A stretch of 64,000 nt of DNA from Saprospiraceae bacterium (GTDB lineage: Bacteria > Bacteroidota > Bacteroidia > Chitinophagales > Saprospiraceae), in the NCBI GenBank assembly GCA_016717655.1, contig JADKFC010000011.1, positions 119,402 to 183,401 of the forward strand. The letters are read 5' to 3'. Shown here one piece after another: positions 30,312 through 39,534 of the stretch. The notes beneath the pieces were generated by a model, which made no database searches, was not told the DNA's origin, and saw nothing but the letters and a program-made list of their open reading frames with translations. Position 1 is the stretch's first letter; every line of letters starts with the position of its first letter. Position numbers and translations under genes: made by a program.

Positions 30312-30347
30312 AAAAAAGGGCGGTTGTTTCAACCGCCCTTTTTTTTA
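30312..30347. terminator. Bidirectional terminator between fumarylacetoacetase and nhaC
   Basis: Perfect stem GGGCGGTT/AACCGCCC extended by A and T runs on both sides (30312-30347), so it can end both convergent transcripts. It slightly overlaps the nhaC stop codon at 30345. Confidence 0.9.
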
Positions 30348-31832
30348 TGCTTTTTTCTCCTCTGTGAGGTACTTAATTTTTATCCTGAAGTAGGCAAAAA
30401 TAAGGGTCATGATTGGGCTGAGCCAGTTGAACATAGCATATATAAAATAATGTTCTGCCCCTACACCTAAAACCTTACTCTGGTAAGCACCGCAAGTGTT
30501 CCAGGGAATGAGGGCTGAAGTTACAGTACCCGTATCTTCCAATGTACGACTTAGGTTGACCAGATCCAGGCCCTTGTCTTTATAAGCCTGGGCAAACATC
30601 TTACCGGGTACTACAATGGCAATGTACTGGTCTGAAGCGGTAAGGTTCATGGTCAGGCAAGAAGCAACTGTGCTGGCAAACAAGCCAAAGATCGAATGTG
30701 CCAAGCTCAACAGCGCTTTACTGATGCGGGCGAGGGCTCCAATGGCATCCATCACCCCACCAAAAACCATGGCACAGATGATGAGCCAAATGGTGCTCAG
30801 CATGCCTTTCATGCCGCCGGTAGCAAAAAGGGAATTTAGTTTTTCATTGTTCATTTCAATGGAGGTATCTGTTACCATATTTTCCATCATGCCTTTGTAA
30901 GCTGATGAAAATCAAGGTTTGTAACTTTGGCTACCTCAGCCAGTAAGGAAGGCTGAAAAATATAGGAAAAGAAGCCACCTAATAAAGGTACCGGCCAGCA
31001 ATGCAATGAGGGGCTTTGTCTTTCTCACAATCATCACAATGACCAGCACTGGCACTATCATAAGAAGAGGACTTACAAAATATTTGGCGTCTATTGCATC
31101 CGTTAGTTGTTTAATCTCGTCACCTCCCACACCATTGGCATTTTGAGTGAGACCCAAAATAATAAAAAATATCAATGTAATTGTGTAAGTAGGAAATGTT
31201 GTATACTTCATATAATTGATGTGGGCAAAAAGTGTGGTACCCGCCATGGCTGGGGCCAGGTTGGTGGTATCCGAAAGCGGCGACATCTTATCTCCAAAAT
31301 AAGCGCCTGAAACCACGGCACCTGCCACAATAGCAGGACTTATACCTAATGAACTGCCAATACCAATCATAGCAATGCCTACGGTTGCCGATGTTGACCA
31401 GGAAGAACCCGTAAACAAGGATACTATCGAACATATGATCAAAGCTATTGGTAAAAAGATCACCGGGTTCAACAATTGAATACCTCCATAAATGATGGTG
31501 GGTATGATGCCGCTCAAGATCCAGGTGGAAGACAGGGCTCCTACCATCAATAAGATGAGGATGGCCTCAGAAGTATCTTTTAAATTAAGACCCACCTTTT
31601 CGATCATCTTGTCATAGTCCACATGGTTGTAAAAGCCAACGATGGCGGCCACTGCAGCACCAATCAGCAATAAAAACTGGTTGGATCCATTGAGGGGATC
31701 ATCATCCGGATTGACTTTGCCGTTGTAGGCAAAAAGTACATTGTACGCCAGTAAGGCTACCAATACAATAACGGGAATAAGGGCTTCCCAAAGTGTAAGT
31801 TCTGCGTTTTCCCGTAGTTTACGAAATGCCAT
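30345..31832 (-). CDS. nhaC: NhaC-type Na+/H+ antiporter, frameshifted
   Basis: Inner-membrane antiporter of about 495 residues and about 12 helices. The first piece (31832 to 30936) carries the family core: FTGSSWSTSATVGIAMIGIG and GAVVSGAYFGDKMSPLSDTTNLAPAMAG. The second piece (from about 30897 to 30345) carries SALIPWNTCGAYQSKVLG and the last helices. Between them the open frame continues only with two slips: one near 30978-30985 (LAGT-LGGFFSYIFQPSLLAEVAKVT) and one at an AAA run near 30897-30900 (one A short). Both are single-base changes, probably sequence errors. Confidence 0.85.
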
Positions 31833-31924
31833 AAGGTCTGAATTTGGAATAAAGAAATAACAAAAGCTTCAATCCAAAAAATATTTGACTCACTTTTTTC
31901 AATATGTGAGATCAGGCCTGCAAT

Positions 31925-31979
31925 AAAAAAAGCTGCCCCGGCTCCACATAAGACCTAAATCCTATGGGGAACCGGGGCA
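31925..31979 (-). terminator. Long GC-rich hairpin with T tract (leftward), possible small-RNA end
   Basis: Arms 31934-31950 and 31963-31979 pair over about 17 positions with two or three mismatches (core GCCCCGG/CCGGGGC), loop of 12. On the minus strand the stem is followed by a T-rich run. It sits about 100 bases beyond the ftsZ terminator and before the nhaC start. Confidence 0.65.
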
Positions 31980-32079
31980 CAATAAACCAATCTCAATAAA
32001 AAGGTAAGATTATATAAAAAGACGAAAATCTTAGTTCTACCCCCTTACAGGAGGTGATTTCCGGTTGGTTATTCAAAAA

Positions 32080-32114
32080 CAAAAAACGGGGCGGGTGTTG
32101 AGCATCCGCCCCGT
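32080..32114 (-). terminator. Terminator of the division/cell-wall operon after ftsZ
   Basis: On the minus strand, a 12-base stem ACGGGGCGGATG/CACCCGCCCCGT (arms 32103-32114 and 32086-32097, one G-T pair) with a five-base loop and six T residues follows the ftsZ stop by 15 bases. Confidence 0.92.
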
Positions 32115-32128
32115 GACCTTATAAACTC

Positions 32129-33544
32129 TTAATCTATTTTCTCTCTGAGGAAAGAATTGCCGGTTTGAACCACGGTTCCCTCAGAATCTACATAAACGGT
32201 AGTGCTTATGTTGCCTTTTACCACGGGTACATTGTCATCGTCATCCAACAACAAGCCCCTTCTTTTATAAGCCGGTATTTTTTCAACCATTTCTTTGTTT
32301 TCTGCTGTATCCAAAGGCATGGTAGTCGTATTGCGATTGTACATCCTTCTTGCATTTTCCATCTCCTGTACTTTCTGGCTTTCTTCTGCTGCCTTTCTGT
32401 CGCGAATAGGATCTGTAAAGGTGATGGTTTCTTTGATGCGCATTACTTCATCGTGTTCAAACTCAATGGTCTTGCTCGAAGGGGTAGCATCCATCACACT
32501 GTAAAAATCAATGTTGGCTACATTTTCCATTTCATCGTCCAAGGCCACTTTTTTGGGCTCGTGTTGTACGGTGCGCACCTTGCTGGTGCCCGTTTCAAAG
32601 CCGGTAGCAATCACAGTTACACTGATCTTGTCTCCCAAAGCCGGATCCATACAGTTACCCCAGATCAGGTCGGTACCAAAGCCGGCCTCTTCCTGTACGT
32701 AGTCTGTGATTTCACCAATCTCACTCATGGTTACTTCTTTGGCACCAGATGTGATGTTGAGCAGGATGTGTTTGGCACCTCTGATGTCGTTTTCTTCCAA
32801 CAAGGGTGAGGTCAAAGCCATGTGAATGGCTGTTCTGGCTCTGTCCATGCCTTCTGCTTCGCCATAACCCATCAGGGCTACGCCTGAGTCCTTCATAACA
32901 AAGTTGACATCTTCAAAATCTACGTTGATATAACCCGGTACTGTGATGATCTCTGCAATCGACTTGGCCGCAGTAGACAACACATTATCCGCATTGTCAA
33001 AGGCCTGGGTCAGTGTGAGGTCGCCATACATCTCCTTGAGTTTATCATTGGAGATGACCAGGATGGCATCTACATTTTTTTTCAGGTTTTCCAAACCTTC
33101 CAGGGCCTGTCTCTTTCTTCTCAATCCTTCAAAGTGGAAAGGAAGGGTAACTATGCCAACGGTAAGGATGCCCATTTCTTTGGCTGCCTTGGCAATGATG
33201 GGTGCTGCACCTGTACCGGTACCACCTCCCATGCCGGCAGTGACAAACAACATTTTGGTACCATCGGCCAGAAAACTTCTGATCTCATCGATGGATTCGA
33301 TACAGGCTTCTTTGCCCGTTTCAGGCTTAGAGCCGGCTCCACGACCGTCGGTAAGGCTCGGACCTAATGATATTTTTTTATCAATCGGACTGGTTTCCAT
33401 GGCCTGGGCATCGGTGTTGCAGATGGCAAAATCCACGCCGATGATGCCTTGCCTGAACATGTGTCCAACCGCGTTGCCGCCTCCACCGCCTACGCCAATT
33501 ACCTTGATGATGGAATGATTATAATTGGGTATATTAAATTTCAT
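32129..33544 (-). CDS. ftsZ: Cell division protein FtsZ
   Basis: Tubulin-like GTPase that polymerises into the Z ring, 471 residues. It has the glycine-rich N-terminal GVGGGGGNAVGHM motif, the tubulin signature GGGTGTG at about 106-112 and the T7-loop region FADVDFEDV-like VDFEDVNFVMKDSG. After the conserved core (about 1-330) comes a long charged Bacteroidota-type linker and a short hydrophobic C-terminal segment. It is the last gene of the dcw cluster, 29 bases after ftsA, and is followed by a strong terminator. Confidence 0.98.
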   Translation of the reverse strand: MKFNIPNYNHSIIKVIGVGGGGGNAVGHMFRQGIIGVDFAICNTDAQAMETSPIDKKISLGPSLTDGRGAGSKPETGKEACIESIDEIRSFLADGTKMLFVTAGMGGGTGTGAAPIIAKAAKEMGILTVGIVTLPFHFEGLRRKRQALEGLENLKKNVDAILVISNDKLKEMYGDLTLTQAFDNADNVLSTAAKSIAEIITVPGYINVDFEDVNFVMKDSGVALMGYGEAEGMDRARTAIHMALTSPLLEENDIRGAKHILLNITSGAKEVTMSEIGEITDYVQEEAGFGTDLIWGNCMDPALGDKISVTVIATGFETGTSKVRTVQHEPKKVALDDEMENVANIDFYSVMDATPSSKTIEFEHDEVMRIKETITFTDPIRDRKAAEESQKVQEMENARRMYNRNTTTMPLDTAENKEMVEKIPAYKRRGLLLDDDDNVPVVKGNISTTVYVDSEGTVVQTGNSFLREKID

Positions 33545-33573
33545 CTTTCTTAATTTTGAATTGATAATTTTGA

Positions 33574-35007
33574 TTAAAGTTCGTGATCAGGAGTGGGTTC
33601 AAAAAAATCTTTGGCATAGACTCCGATTTTTTTCATAAATCCTAAAAATTTAGATTCTGCACTGGACCTTTCACCTGCTTCAACTACTTCTTCTTCCTCA
33701 AAATCGTCATTGCTGCGTTTTTGCATTTCGACTGAATTTTTGACAGGAATTTCCGGTTGGGCTATCTCTTCGTTGCCATATTCTACATACACTTTATCCG
33801 GCAGATTGTCGATGGTATACTTCAACAAACCAATGGCAGTGGCATAGATCGGCGATGACAAATCTTTGCTGTAACCATGTGCCAGGTGCTCAACCGGCTC
33901 ACCAATTCTGGCGGGCATTCCTGTGTGCAATTCCACCAGGGTCTCGATGTGTTTCAACAAGGCTCCCCCACCGGTAAGTACGATGCCGGCTATGAGTTTG
34001 TGGTCATACCCCGATCTTTTGATCTCCCACAATACGTAGTCAAAGATCTCCTCAACCCTCGCCTGGATGATTTTGGAAAGATTTTTTTCCGAGATACTTT
34101 TGCTCTCTCTTCCCTTCAACACAGGTATGGTGATTCTTCTGTTGTCTTTGATCATGTCTGCCAGGGCCACACCAAATTTTACCTTCAGCTTTTCAGCCTG
34201 GTCGGCCAAAACGGTGCATCCTTCTTTGATGTCTTCTGTAATAATATTACCACCAAAAGGAATCACTGCGGTATGGCGTATGATGTTGTCTTTAAAGATG
34301 GTGATATCCGTGGTACCACCTCCTATGTCAACCAAAACAACACCGGCCTCTTTTTCCTGATCGCTCAATACAGCACTGGCAGAAGCGATGGGCTCCAGCG
34401 TAATGTCAGCGATGTCAAGACCGGCCTTTTCGATACAACGAATTATATTTTTTGAAGCAGTGATCTGACCCGTGATAATGTGGAAGTTGGCTTCCAGCTT
34501 GTGGCCCGACATGCCGATGGGATCGACAACATCTTTCTCATCATCTACTGTAAATTCTTGAGGAATCACATGGAGAATCTTATCACCTGGGGGAAGGGCA
34601 ATGCGATACATGTCTTTGATCAGCCTTTCAACATCTTCTGATGAGATCTCCGCATTGTGGTCTGCCCTGGTAAGGTAGCCCATGTGGTGGTGACTCTTGA
34701 TGTGCTGTCCGGCGATTCCGACATGAACAACCTTGAACTTACAGCCCGCGGTCTTTTCTGCCATGTCTACTGCTTCTCTGATGGCTTTCACCGTTTTGTC
34801 GATGTTGGATACAACACCTCTGGCTACACCTTCAGATTTTACAGTACCGTATGACACCACTTCGAGCCTGCCGAATTCATCCATCATGCCGGCAATGGCG
34901 CACACTTTGGTAGTCCCTATGTCCAGGGCCACCGCCAATGGCTGCTTGCTGAGGCTTTTGTCGGTGAGCCAGGCAAATCTCTTTTGTGGATTCAAACTAG
35001 TACTCAT
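33574..35007 (-). CDS. ftsA: Cell division protein FtsA
   Basis: Actin-like ATPase (477 residues) that links FtsZ to the membrane. Visible: VALDIGTTKVCAIAG phosphate-1 motif, SHHHMGYLT in the 1C region, VLVDIGGGTTDITIF phosphate-2, and IVLTGGGALLKHIETL adenosine motif. A long acidic C-terminal extension precedes a terminal stretch (KFLGFMKKIGVYAKDFF) that could be the amphipathic membrane-targeting helix. It lies between ftsQ and ftsZ (14- and 29-base gaps). Confidence 0.97.
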   Translation of the reverse strand: MSTSLNPQKRFAWLTDKSLSKQPLAVALDIGTTKVCAIAGMMDEFGRLEVVSYGTVKSEGVARGVVSNIDKTVKAIREAVDMAEKTAGCKFKVVHVGIAGQHIKSHHHMGYLTRADHNAEISSEDVERLIKDMYRIALPPGDKILHVIPQEFTVDDEKDVVDPIGMSGHKLEANFHIITGQITASKNIIRCIEKAGLDIADITLEPIASASAVLSDQEKEAGVVLVDIGGGTTDITIFKDNIIRHTAVIPFGGNIITEDIKEGCTVLADQAEKLKVKFGVALADMIKDNRRITIPVLKGRESKSISEKNLSKIIQARVEEIFDYVLWEIKRSGYDHKLIAGIVLTGGGALLKHIETLVELHTGMPARIGEPVEHLAHGYSKDLSSPIYATAIGLLKYTIDNLPDKVYVEYGNEEIAQPEIPVKNSVEMQKRSNDDFEEEEVVEAGERSSAESKFLGFMKKIGVYAKDFFEPTPDHEL

Positions 35008-35021
35008 GGTATTATAATTAA

Positions 35022-35828
35022 TTAGTTAATAAATGCTGTTTCAATGTTTTTTTGTGCCACTACCTGGCCCTTGTAGTTGAGTTTCAATACACTAAACTTT
35101 CTCCATCCCTCGCGTGGCAGTCCTTCCTTGTACATTATCTTGAGGTTTTCAAATTTTTCCTCCAGATTTGTGGCATCACCCAACACTACTTCCTGCCTGC
35201 CAATCTTGGGTATCAATACTATTTCTCCGGTTTCGGTCACATCGATTTGCTCCACCAGGGCCGACAAAAATTCATCGGCAAAAATGGTCTTTGCTACATC
35301 GTAAACCTCTCTCAGCTTTCCAGGATTTCCGGATTTAAATTTTTCTTCCTGGTACAGTTCAAAATGGCCAGTAGCCAGAGGCACCCGGATGGCTGATTTT
35401 TCAACAATGGGTACCTGGTCTCCATCTTCATCAATGTAGTAACTTCGATTGCTACCATCCATGACCCTCACCACGGGCTGCTTCTGCAGGATCCATACAT
35501 TGAGTTTGTCATCAGAATCGATAAAAACTTCCACTTTTTTTATTCTTTTGTCTGCCTTTAACAAGGCTTCCAATTCTCTCGCTTCTATGTCTTCAATGGC
35601 GGTTTGGGTCACATCTACCCCGGCGTGCCGGTTGAAAATTTGTTTTACCTCGGCCGCATTGATGAGGTTTCTCTTACCCCTGATGGGTTTGATGACCACT
35701 TCCAGCTTTGATACTTCTGCATTCAGCTTGCGCTGAACAGATAAAATAAACAACACGCCGATGGCCGCCATGATAAAGGTCCACATGATGCGCTGTCGCA
35801 ATACCGGCATATCGATTTTTTTATCCAT
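35022..35828 (-). CDS. ftsQ: FtsQ-like cell division protein
   Basis: Bitopic inner-membrane divisome protein of 268 residues: short cytoplasmic N-terminus, one helix (about 13-30), then a POTRA-like domain (LEVVIKPIRGKRNLINAAEVKQIF) and the FtsQ beta domain (VEVFIDSDDKLNVWILQKQPVVRVMD, YYIDEDGDQVP). Sequence conservation is low, as usual in Bacteroidota, and position between murC and ftsA carries much of the call. It overlaps the murC stop by eight bases. Confidence 0.85.
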   Translation of the reverse strand: MDKKIDMPVLRQRIMWTFIMAAIGVLFILSVQRKLNAEVSKLEVVIKPIRGKRNLINAAEVKQIFNRHAGVDVTQTAIEDIEARELEALLKADKRIKKVEVFIDSDDKLNVWILQKQPVVRVMDGSNRSYYIDEDGDQVPIVEKSAIRVPLATGHFELYQEEKFKSGNPGKLREVYDVAKTIFADEFLSALVEQIDVTETGEIVLIPKIGRQEVVLGDATNLEEKFENLKIMYKEGLPREGWRKFSVLKLNYKGQVVAQKNIETAFIN

Positions 35829-37200
35829 GATGTCCGGTTAATATTTTTTGTATCTGTGGTACCAGGGTATCAATGTTGCCTGCACCCAGGGTCATAACCA
35901 CATCAAAATTTCCTTTCTGAACTGCTGCCAGGATTTCTTCCCTGCTTACTATTCTTGCATTGGCATGGTTCATTCTGGATAACAGCATCTCTGAGTTGAC
36001 CCCTTCAATGGGCTCTTCTCTTGCCGGATAAATATCCATCAGTAACAGCTCATCAAGCTTGGACAACTCCTCTGCAAAACCATCGGCAAAGTCGCGGGTA
36101 CGGGTAAACAGGTGGGGTTGGAAAATGCCCATCAGTTTTTTACCCGGAAACATCATTCGTGCAGCACCAATGGCCATCTTCAATTCGGTAGGATGATGGG
36201 CATAGTCGTCAATATAGACTTTTTCACCATCTACAATCCATTCAAACCTGCGCTTTACTCCTTTGAAGGAAGCCACTCCATTGGCAATGGCATCTTTGTC
36301 TTTGCCCAGAAGTAAGGCCACAGCAATTGCCACCGCTGCATTGGATACATTGTGTATACCCGGCATGCGGCTGGCTATGCTTTCGATACTGCCCATTGGA
36401 CTGAAAAAATCAAAAACAACCTTTCCTTCCAACACACCTTTGATGATTAGCTGGATGTCGTCTGTTTCTTCAAAACCATAGGTCAATACCCTGTATTTAT
36501 TTTTAATGGCAGCTACTTCTTCCGCACCCAGATCTTGTGCCGCCTGGTGTGCCAGCAATACCGTACCATTTTCTTTGGTCTTATGTATAAATGCGAGGTA
36601 GGCCTCGGTTACCTTGTCTGGTGTACCATAGATGTCAAGGTGATCGGGGTCGATCGAATTGACGACAGCAATTTCCGGTTGTAAATGGAGGAAGGACCTG
36701 TCAAACTCATCTGCTTCCACTACTACCCATTCGCTGTCACCCAAAAAGTAATTGGTATTGTAGCCACTTAAGATGCCACCCAAAAAGGCAGATACCGATT
36801 CATCGCAACTTTTCAACACATGGGTAACCATGGATGAAGTGGTGGTTTTTCCGTGTGTACCTGCAATGGCAATGGTCTTTTGAGCCTGAGATATCAAGCC
36901 CAGCACTTGTGCCCTTTTCATGACGGGAACACCCAAATTCAGCAAGTGGACCAGCTGCTGGTGATCTGATGGAACCGCCGGTGTATACACCACCAGGTCG
37001 ATATTTTCGGGCAGAACATCCAGGTCTTCCGTATAGTAAACCCGGATACCTTCTGCATTCAACTGCTGGGTAAGAGCCGTTTCGGTTTTATCATAGCCTG
37101 CCACTGCAACACCCCTGGTGTTGAAATAGCGGGCAATGGCACTCATGCCAATGCCACCGATGCCGATGAAATATACCGATGTCAATTCTCCCGGATTCAC
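35821..37200 (-). CDS. murC: UDP-N-acetylmuramate--L-alanine ligase MurC
   Basis: Cytosolic Mur ligase (459 residues) adding L-alanine to UDP-MurNAc. Shows the N-terminal Rossmann motif FIGIGGIGMSAIA, the ATP-binding GTHGKTTT at 114-121, the central-domain EADEFDRSFLHL and DPDHLDIYG, and the C-terminal domain with DDYAHHPTE and FQPHLFTRTRDF. Overlaps murG by four bases (ATGA-type) and ftsQ by eight, so translation is probably coupled. Confidence 0.97.
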   Translation of the reverse strand: MNPGELTSVYFIGIGGIGMSAIARYFNTRGVAVAGYDKTETALTQQLNAEGIRVYYTEDLDVLPENIDLVVYTPAVPSDHQQLVHLLNLGVPVMKRAQVLGLISQAQKTIAIAGTHGKTTTSSMVTHVLKSCDESVSAFLGGILSGYNTNYFLGDSEWVVVEADEFDRSFLHLQPEIAVVNSIDPDHLDIYGTPDKVTEAYLAFIHKTKENGTVLLAHQAAQDLGAEEVAAIKNKYRVLTYGFEETDDIQLIIKGVLEGKVVFDFFSPMGSIESIASRMPGIHNVSNAAVAIAVALLLGKDKDAIANGVASFKGVKRRFEWIVDGEKVYIDDYAHHPTELKMAIGAARMMFPGKKLMGIFQPHLFTRTRDFADGFAEELSKLDELLLMDIYPAREEPIEGVNSEMLLSRMNHANARIVSREEILAAVQKGNFDVVMTLGAGNIDTLVPQIQKILTGHHG

Positions 37201-38309
37201 GCTGTGGTCTCCTTTAATGGGTTTACAATTTTTATGATTTCATTCGCAATAACATCAGCCGCATTGGGCCTGGCCAGCGAAAGCAAATTTTTACTCAGTG
37301 TTTGTTGTTGTACAGGGTCTTTAAACAATTGATCCAATACCCGGGTCAACTGACTACGGGCATCCACATCTTTTACCATCAGGGCTGCACCCTGTTTAAC
37401 CAACGACATCGCATTGTGGGTCTGGTGGTCTTCTGCAACGTTTGGAGAGGGGACTAGAATGGCGGGTTTTCCCACCAATGCCAGCTCCGATATGGTTAAT
37501 GCGCCTGCCCGACACACTACTACATCACAAGCCTTGTACGCGGTTGCCATATCCTCGATAAAAGGTAAGACTTTCACATTTGGCAATTCCGCTACCGAAG
37601 ATCTAATAAATTCGTCGTAGTACAGTTTACCAACCTGCCAAATGAATTGAATGTCTTGATTTACCTCTATCCATTCCTTGTTTGCCGCGATGGCATCATT
37701 CAAAGTTCTGGCCCCCAGGCTACCGCCAAATACAAGTGTAGTTTTCTTATTTGTATCGACGCCCATTTTTGCCCTGGCCTCCTCCGTTGTCATATTACTT
37801 TCAGCAATCTGTGATCTGATGGGATTGCCTGTCCATTGTATTTTATTTTTGTCAAAAAATCTTTCCATGCCTTCATAGGCAACAAAGACTTTTTTTGCCT
37901 TTTTTCCCAATATTTTATTGGTTACTCCCGCATAACTATTTTGCTCTTGCAAAACATAAGGTACTCCCATCCAGGAACAAACCTTGAGCAGGGGACCACT
38001 GGCATAACCTCCTACCCCAACGGCTACATCGGGCCTGAAGTCAGATACAATTGATCTGGCCTGGATCAGCGACCTCAACACCTTAACAGGTAGTAAGAGA
38101 TTTTTTAACGTAAGCCTACGCTGCATGCCTGCAATGTCGAGACCAATGATGCGGTAACCGGCTGCCGGCACCTTTCCCATTTCGAGTTTACCCTTGGCAC
38201 CTACAAATAATACATCAGCAGACGGCAGTTGACGACGAATCGCATCTGCTATCGCAATGGCCGGAAAAACATGGCCTCCCGTTCCGCCGCCGCTAATTAC
38301 TACTTTCAT
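37197..38309 (-). CDS. murG: MurG glycosyltransferase (lipid II synthesis)
   Basis: Membrane-associated GT-B enzyme (370 residues) adding GlcNAc to lipid I. Contains the N-terminal GGGTGGHVFPA loop (7-17), GVGGYASGP, the second-domain GGSLGAR and the UDP-GlcNAc-binding CRAGALTISELALVGKPAILVPSPNVAEDHQ with conserved acidic residue. Overlaps the ftsW end by 17 bases and murC by four. Confidence 0.97.
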   Translation of the reverse strand: MKVVISGGGTGGHVFPAIAIADAIRRQLPSADVLFVGAKGKLEMGKVPAAGYRIIGLDIAGMQRRLTLKNLLLPVKVLRSLIQARSIVSDFRPDVAVGVGGYASGPLLKVCSWMGVPYVLQEQNSYAGVTNKILGKKAKKVFVAYEGMERFFDKNKIQWTGNPIRSQIAESNMTTEEARAKMGVDTNKKTTLVFGGSLGARTLNDAIAANKEWIEVNQDIQFIWQVGKLYYDEFIRSSVAELPNVKVLPFIEDMATAYKACDVVVCRAGALTISELALVGKPAILVPSPNVAEDHQTHNAMSLVKQGAALMVKDVDARSQLTRVLDQLFKDPVQQQTLSKNLLSLARPNAADVIANEIIKIVNPLKETTA

Positions 38310-39477
38310 TTTTTGCTTCCATTGCTTTGAGCTCTATCCTTTCCGCCTCCGCCTGCTCTGCATTGCGACTCACACTCAGGATAATGCCAAGTGAAATACT
38401 GGTAAACAACAAAGAAGTACCTCCCATACTGATGAGGGGAAGGGTCAATCCTGTTGCAGGCACCAGCTGTACCGATACACTGATATTGGCAAAGGCCTGA
38501 ACCACGAGATTGAGACACAAACCCATGGCCAGAATGGCCCCAAAGGCCCGAGGGCTTTTGGTCACAATATGAATGCACCGTATTAATAACCACAGATACA
38601 ACCACAACACCAAAAGGCCCCCTATTACACCATATTCTTCACAAATAATGGCATAAATACAATCGGCATAGGCATACGGCAAGTGATTGCGCTGGATGCT
38701 GTTGCCCGGACCTACACCAAACACCTTTCCTGAGGCGATGGCTATTTTGGATTGTTGTATCTGGTATACTTCGTCTGATGAATTTAAAAATGTTTTTACC
38801 CTGGTTTCCCATGTTTTACTTCTCACAAACTCCGGATTGGCCAAACCAATCTTATAGATGGCAAAGCCCGTGAGTAAGCCACTCATGATGAGAAGAAATA
38901 CATACTTAAGAGAAATCCTGCCAATAAACATCAAAGTGATGCTGGTGACAAACAATAAGGCTGCTGTTGATAAGTTGGCAGGAGCAATCAAGCCACAGAT
39001 CAAAATAACCGGTAAAATAATGGGTAAAAATGCACTCTTAAAGTCCTTGATGTACTCCTGTTTGGTGGCCAGCGATTTGGCTAAAAACAAGATAAGCGCT
39101 ATCTCTGCAAAGTCTGATGTCTGAAAAGTTTTGTCGATCCAGGGAATGGTGATCCATCTTCTGGCCTCATTCATTTCTGTACCAAAAAACATGGTATAAA
39201 TCAATAGAGGAACCGACAATGCGATGAGGTAAGGTGCTAATCTGGCATACTTTTGGTAGTCTAAGCGGTAGCATAACCACATAAGCAAAAGACCAGAGGA
39301 TAAAAACATAAATTGCTGCACCAGGTAATACTCTGTATTTCCTTCGCGCAGCTTAAACGCCATACTTCCGGCTGCACTGTAAACAGCCAGCAGGGAGAAG
39401 AGTGACAGCAATGCCACAATAAGCCAAATGGCCCTATCTCCTCTTAGTTGATGATATAGTTGTATTACGTTTGTCAA
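38293..39477 (-). CDS. ftsW: FtsW peptidoglycan glycosyltransferase (SEDS family)
   Basis: Polytopic inner-membrane protein of 394 residues with about ten helices; polymerises lipid II at the septum together with FtsI. Typical features: RRWITIPWIDKTFQTSDFAEIALILFLAKSLA (the region holding the family's acidic residues), GVGPGNSIQRNHLPYAYADCIYAIICEEYG in the large extracytoplasmic loop, and the C-terminal PATGLTLPLISMGGTSLL. Precedes murG with an overlap; 57 bases separate it from murD. Confidence 0.96.
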   Translation of the reverse strand: MTNVIQLYHQLRGDRAIWLIVALLSLFSLLAVYSAAGSMAFKLREGNTEYYLVQQFMFLSSGLLLMWLCYRLDYQKYARLAPYLIALSVPLLIYTMFFGTEMNEARRWITIPWIDKTFQTSDFAEIALILFLAKSLATKQEYIKDFKSAFLPIILPVILICGLIAPANLSTAALLFVTSITLMFIGRISLKYVFLLIMSGLLTGFAIYKIGLANPEFVRSKTWETRVKTFLNSSDEVYQIQQSKIAIASGKVFGVGPGNSIQRNHLPYAYADCIYAIICEEYGVIGGLLVLWLYLWLLIRCIHIVTKSPRAFGAILAMGLCLNLVVQAFANISVSVQLVPATGLTLPLISMGGTSLLFTSISLGIILSVSRNAEQAEAERIELKAMEAKNESSN

Positions 39478-39534
39478 TGTAGTTTTCTTACCTTTTATAT
39501 TTTTGGTTGTCCCTCTCTCGAAAAATAATCCCGA

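Larger units (their letters stand above)
31833..32128. other. Intergenic region downstream of ftsZ and upstream of nhaC
   Basis: About 296 bases with two separate leftward terminator-like hairpins (listed on their own) and the presumed nhaC promoter next to 31833. No ORF and no tRNA were seen. The stretch between the hairpins (about 31980-32080) has no recognised content and could encode a small RNA. Confidence 0.5.

Noticed and set aside
32047..32066. Stretch resembling the complement of the 16S rRNA 3' end (AGGAGGTGAT)
   Set aside because: Similarity covers about ten bases and is not continued by any further rRNA sequence.
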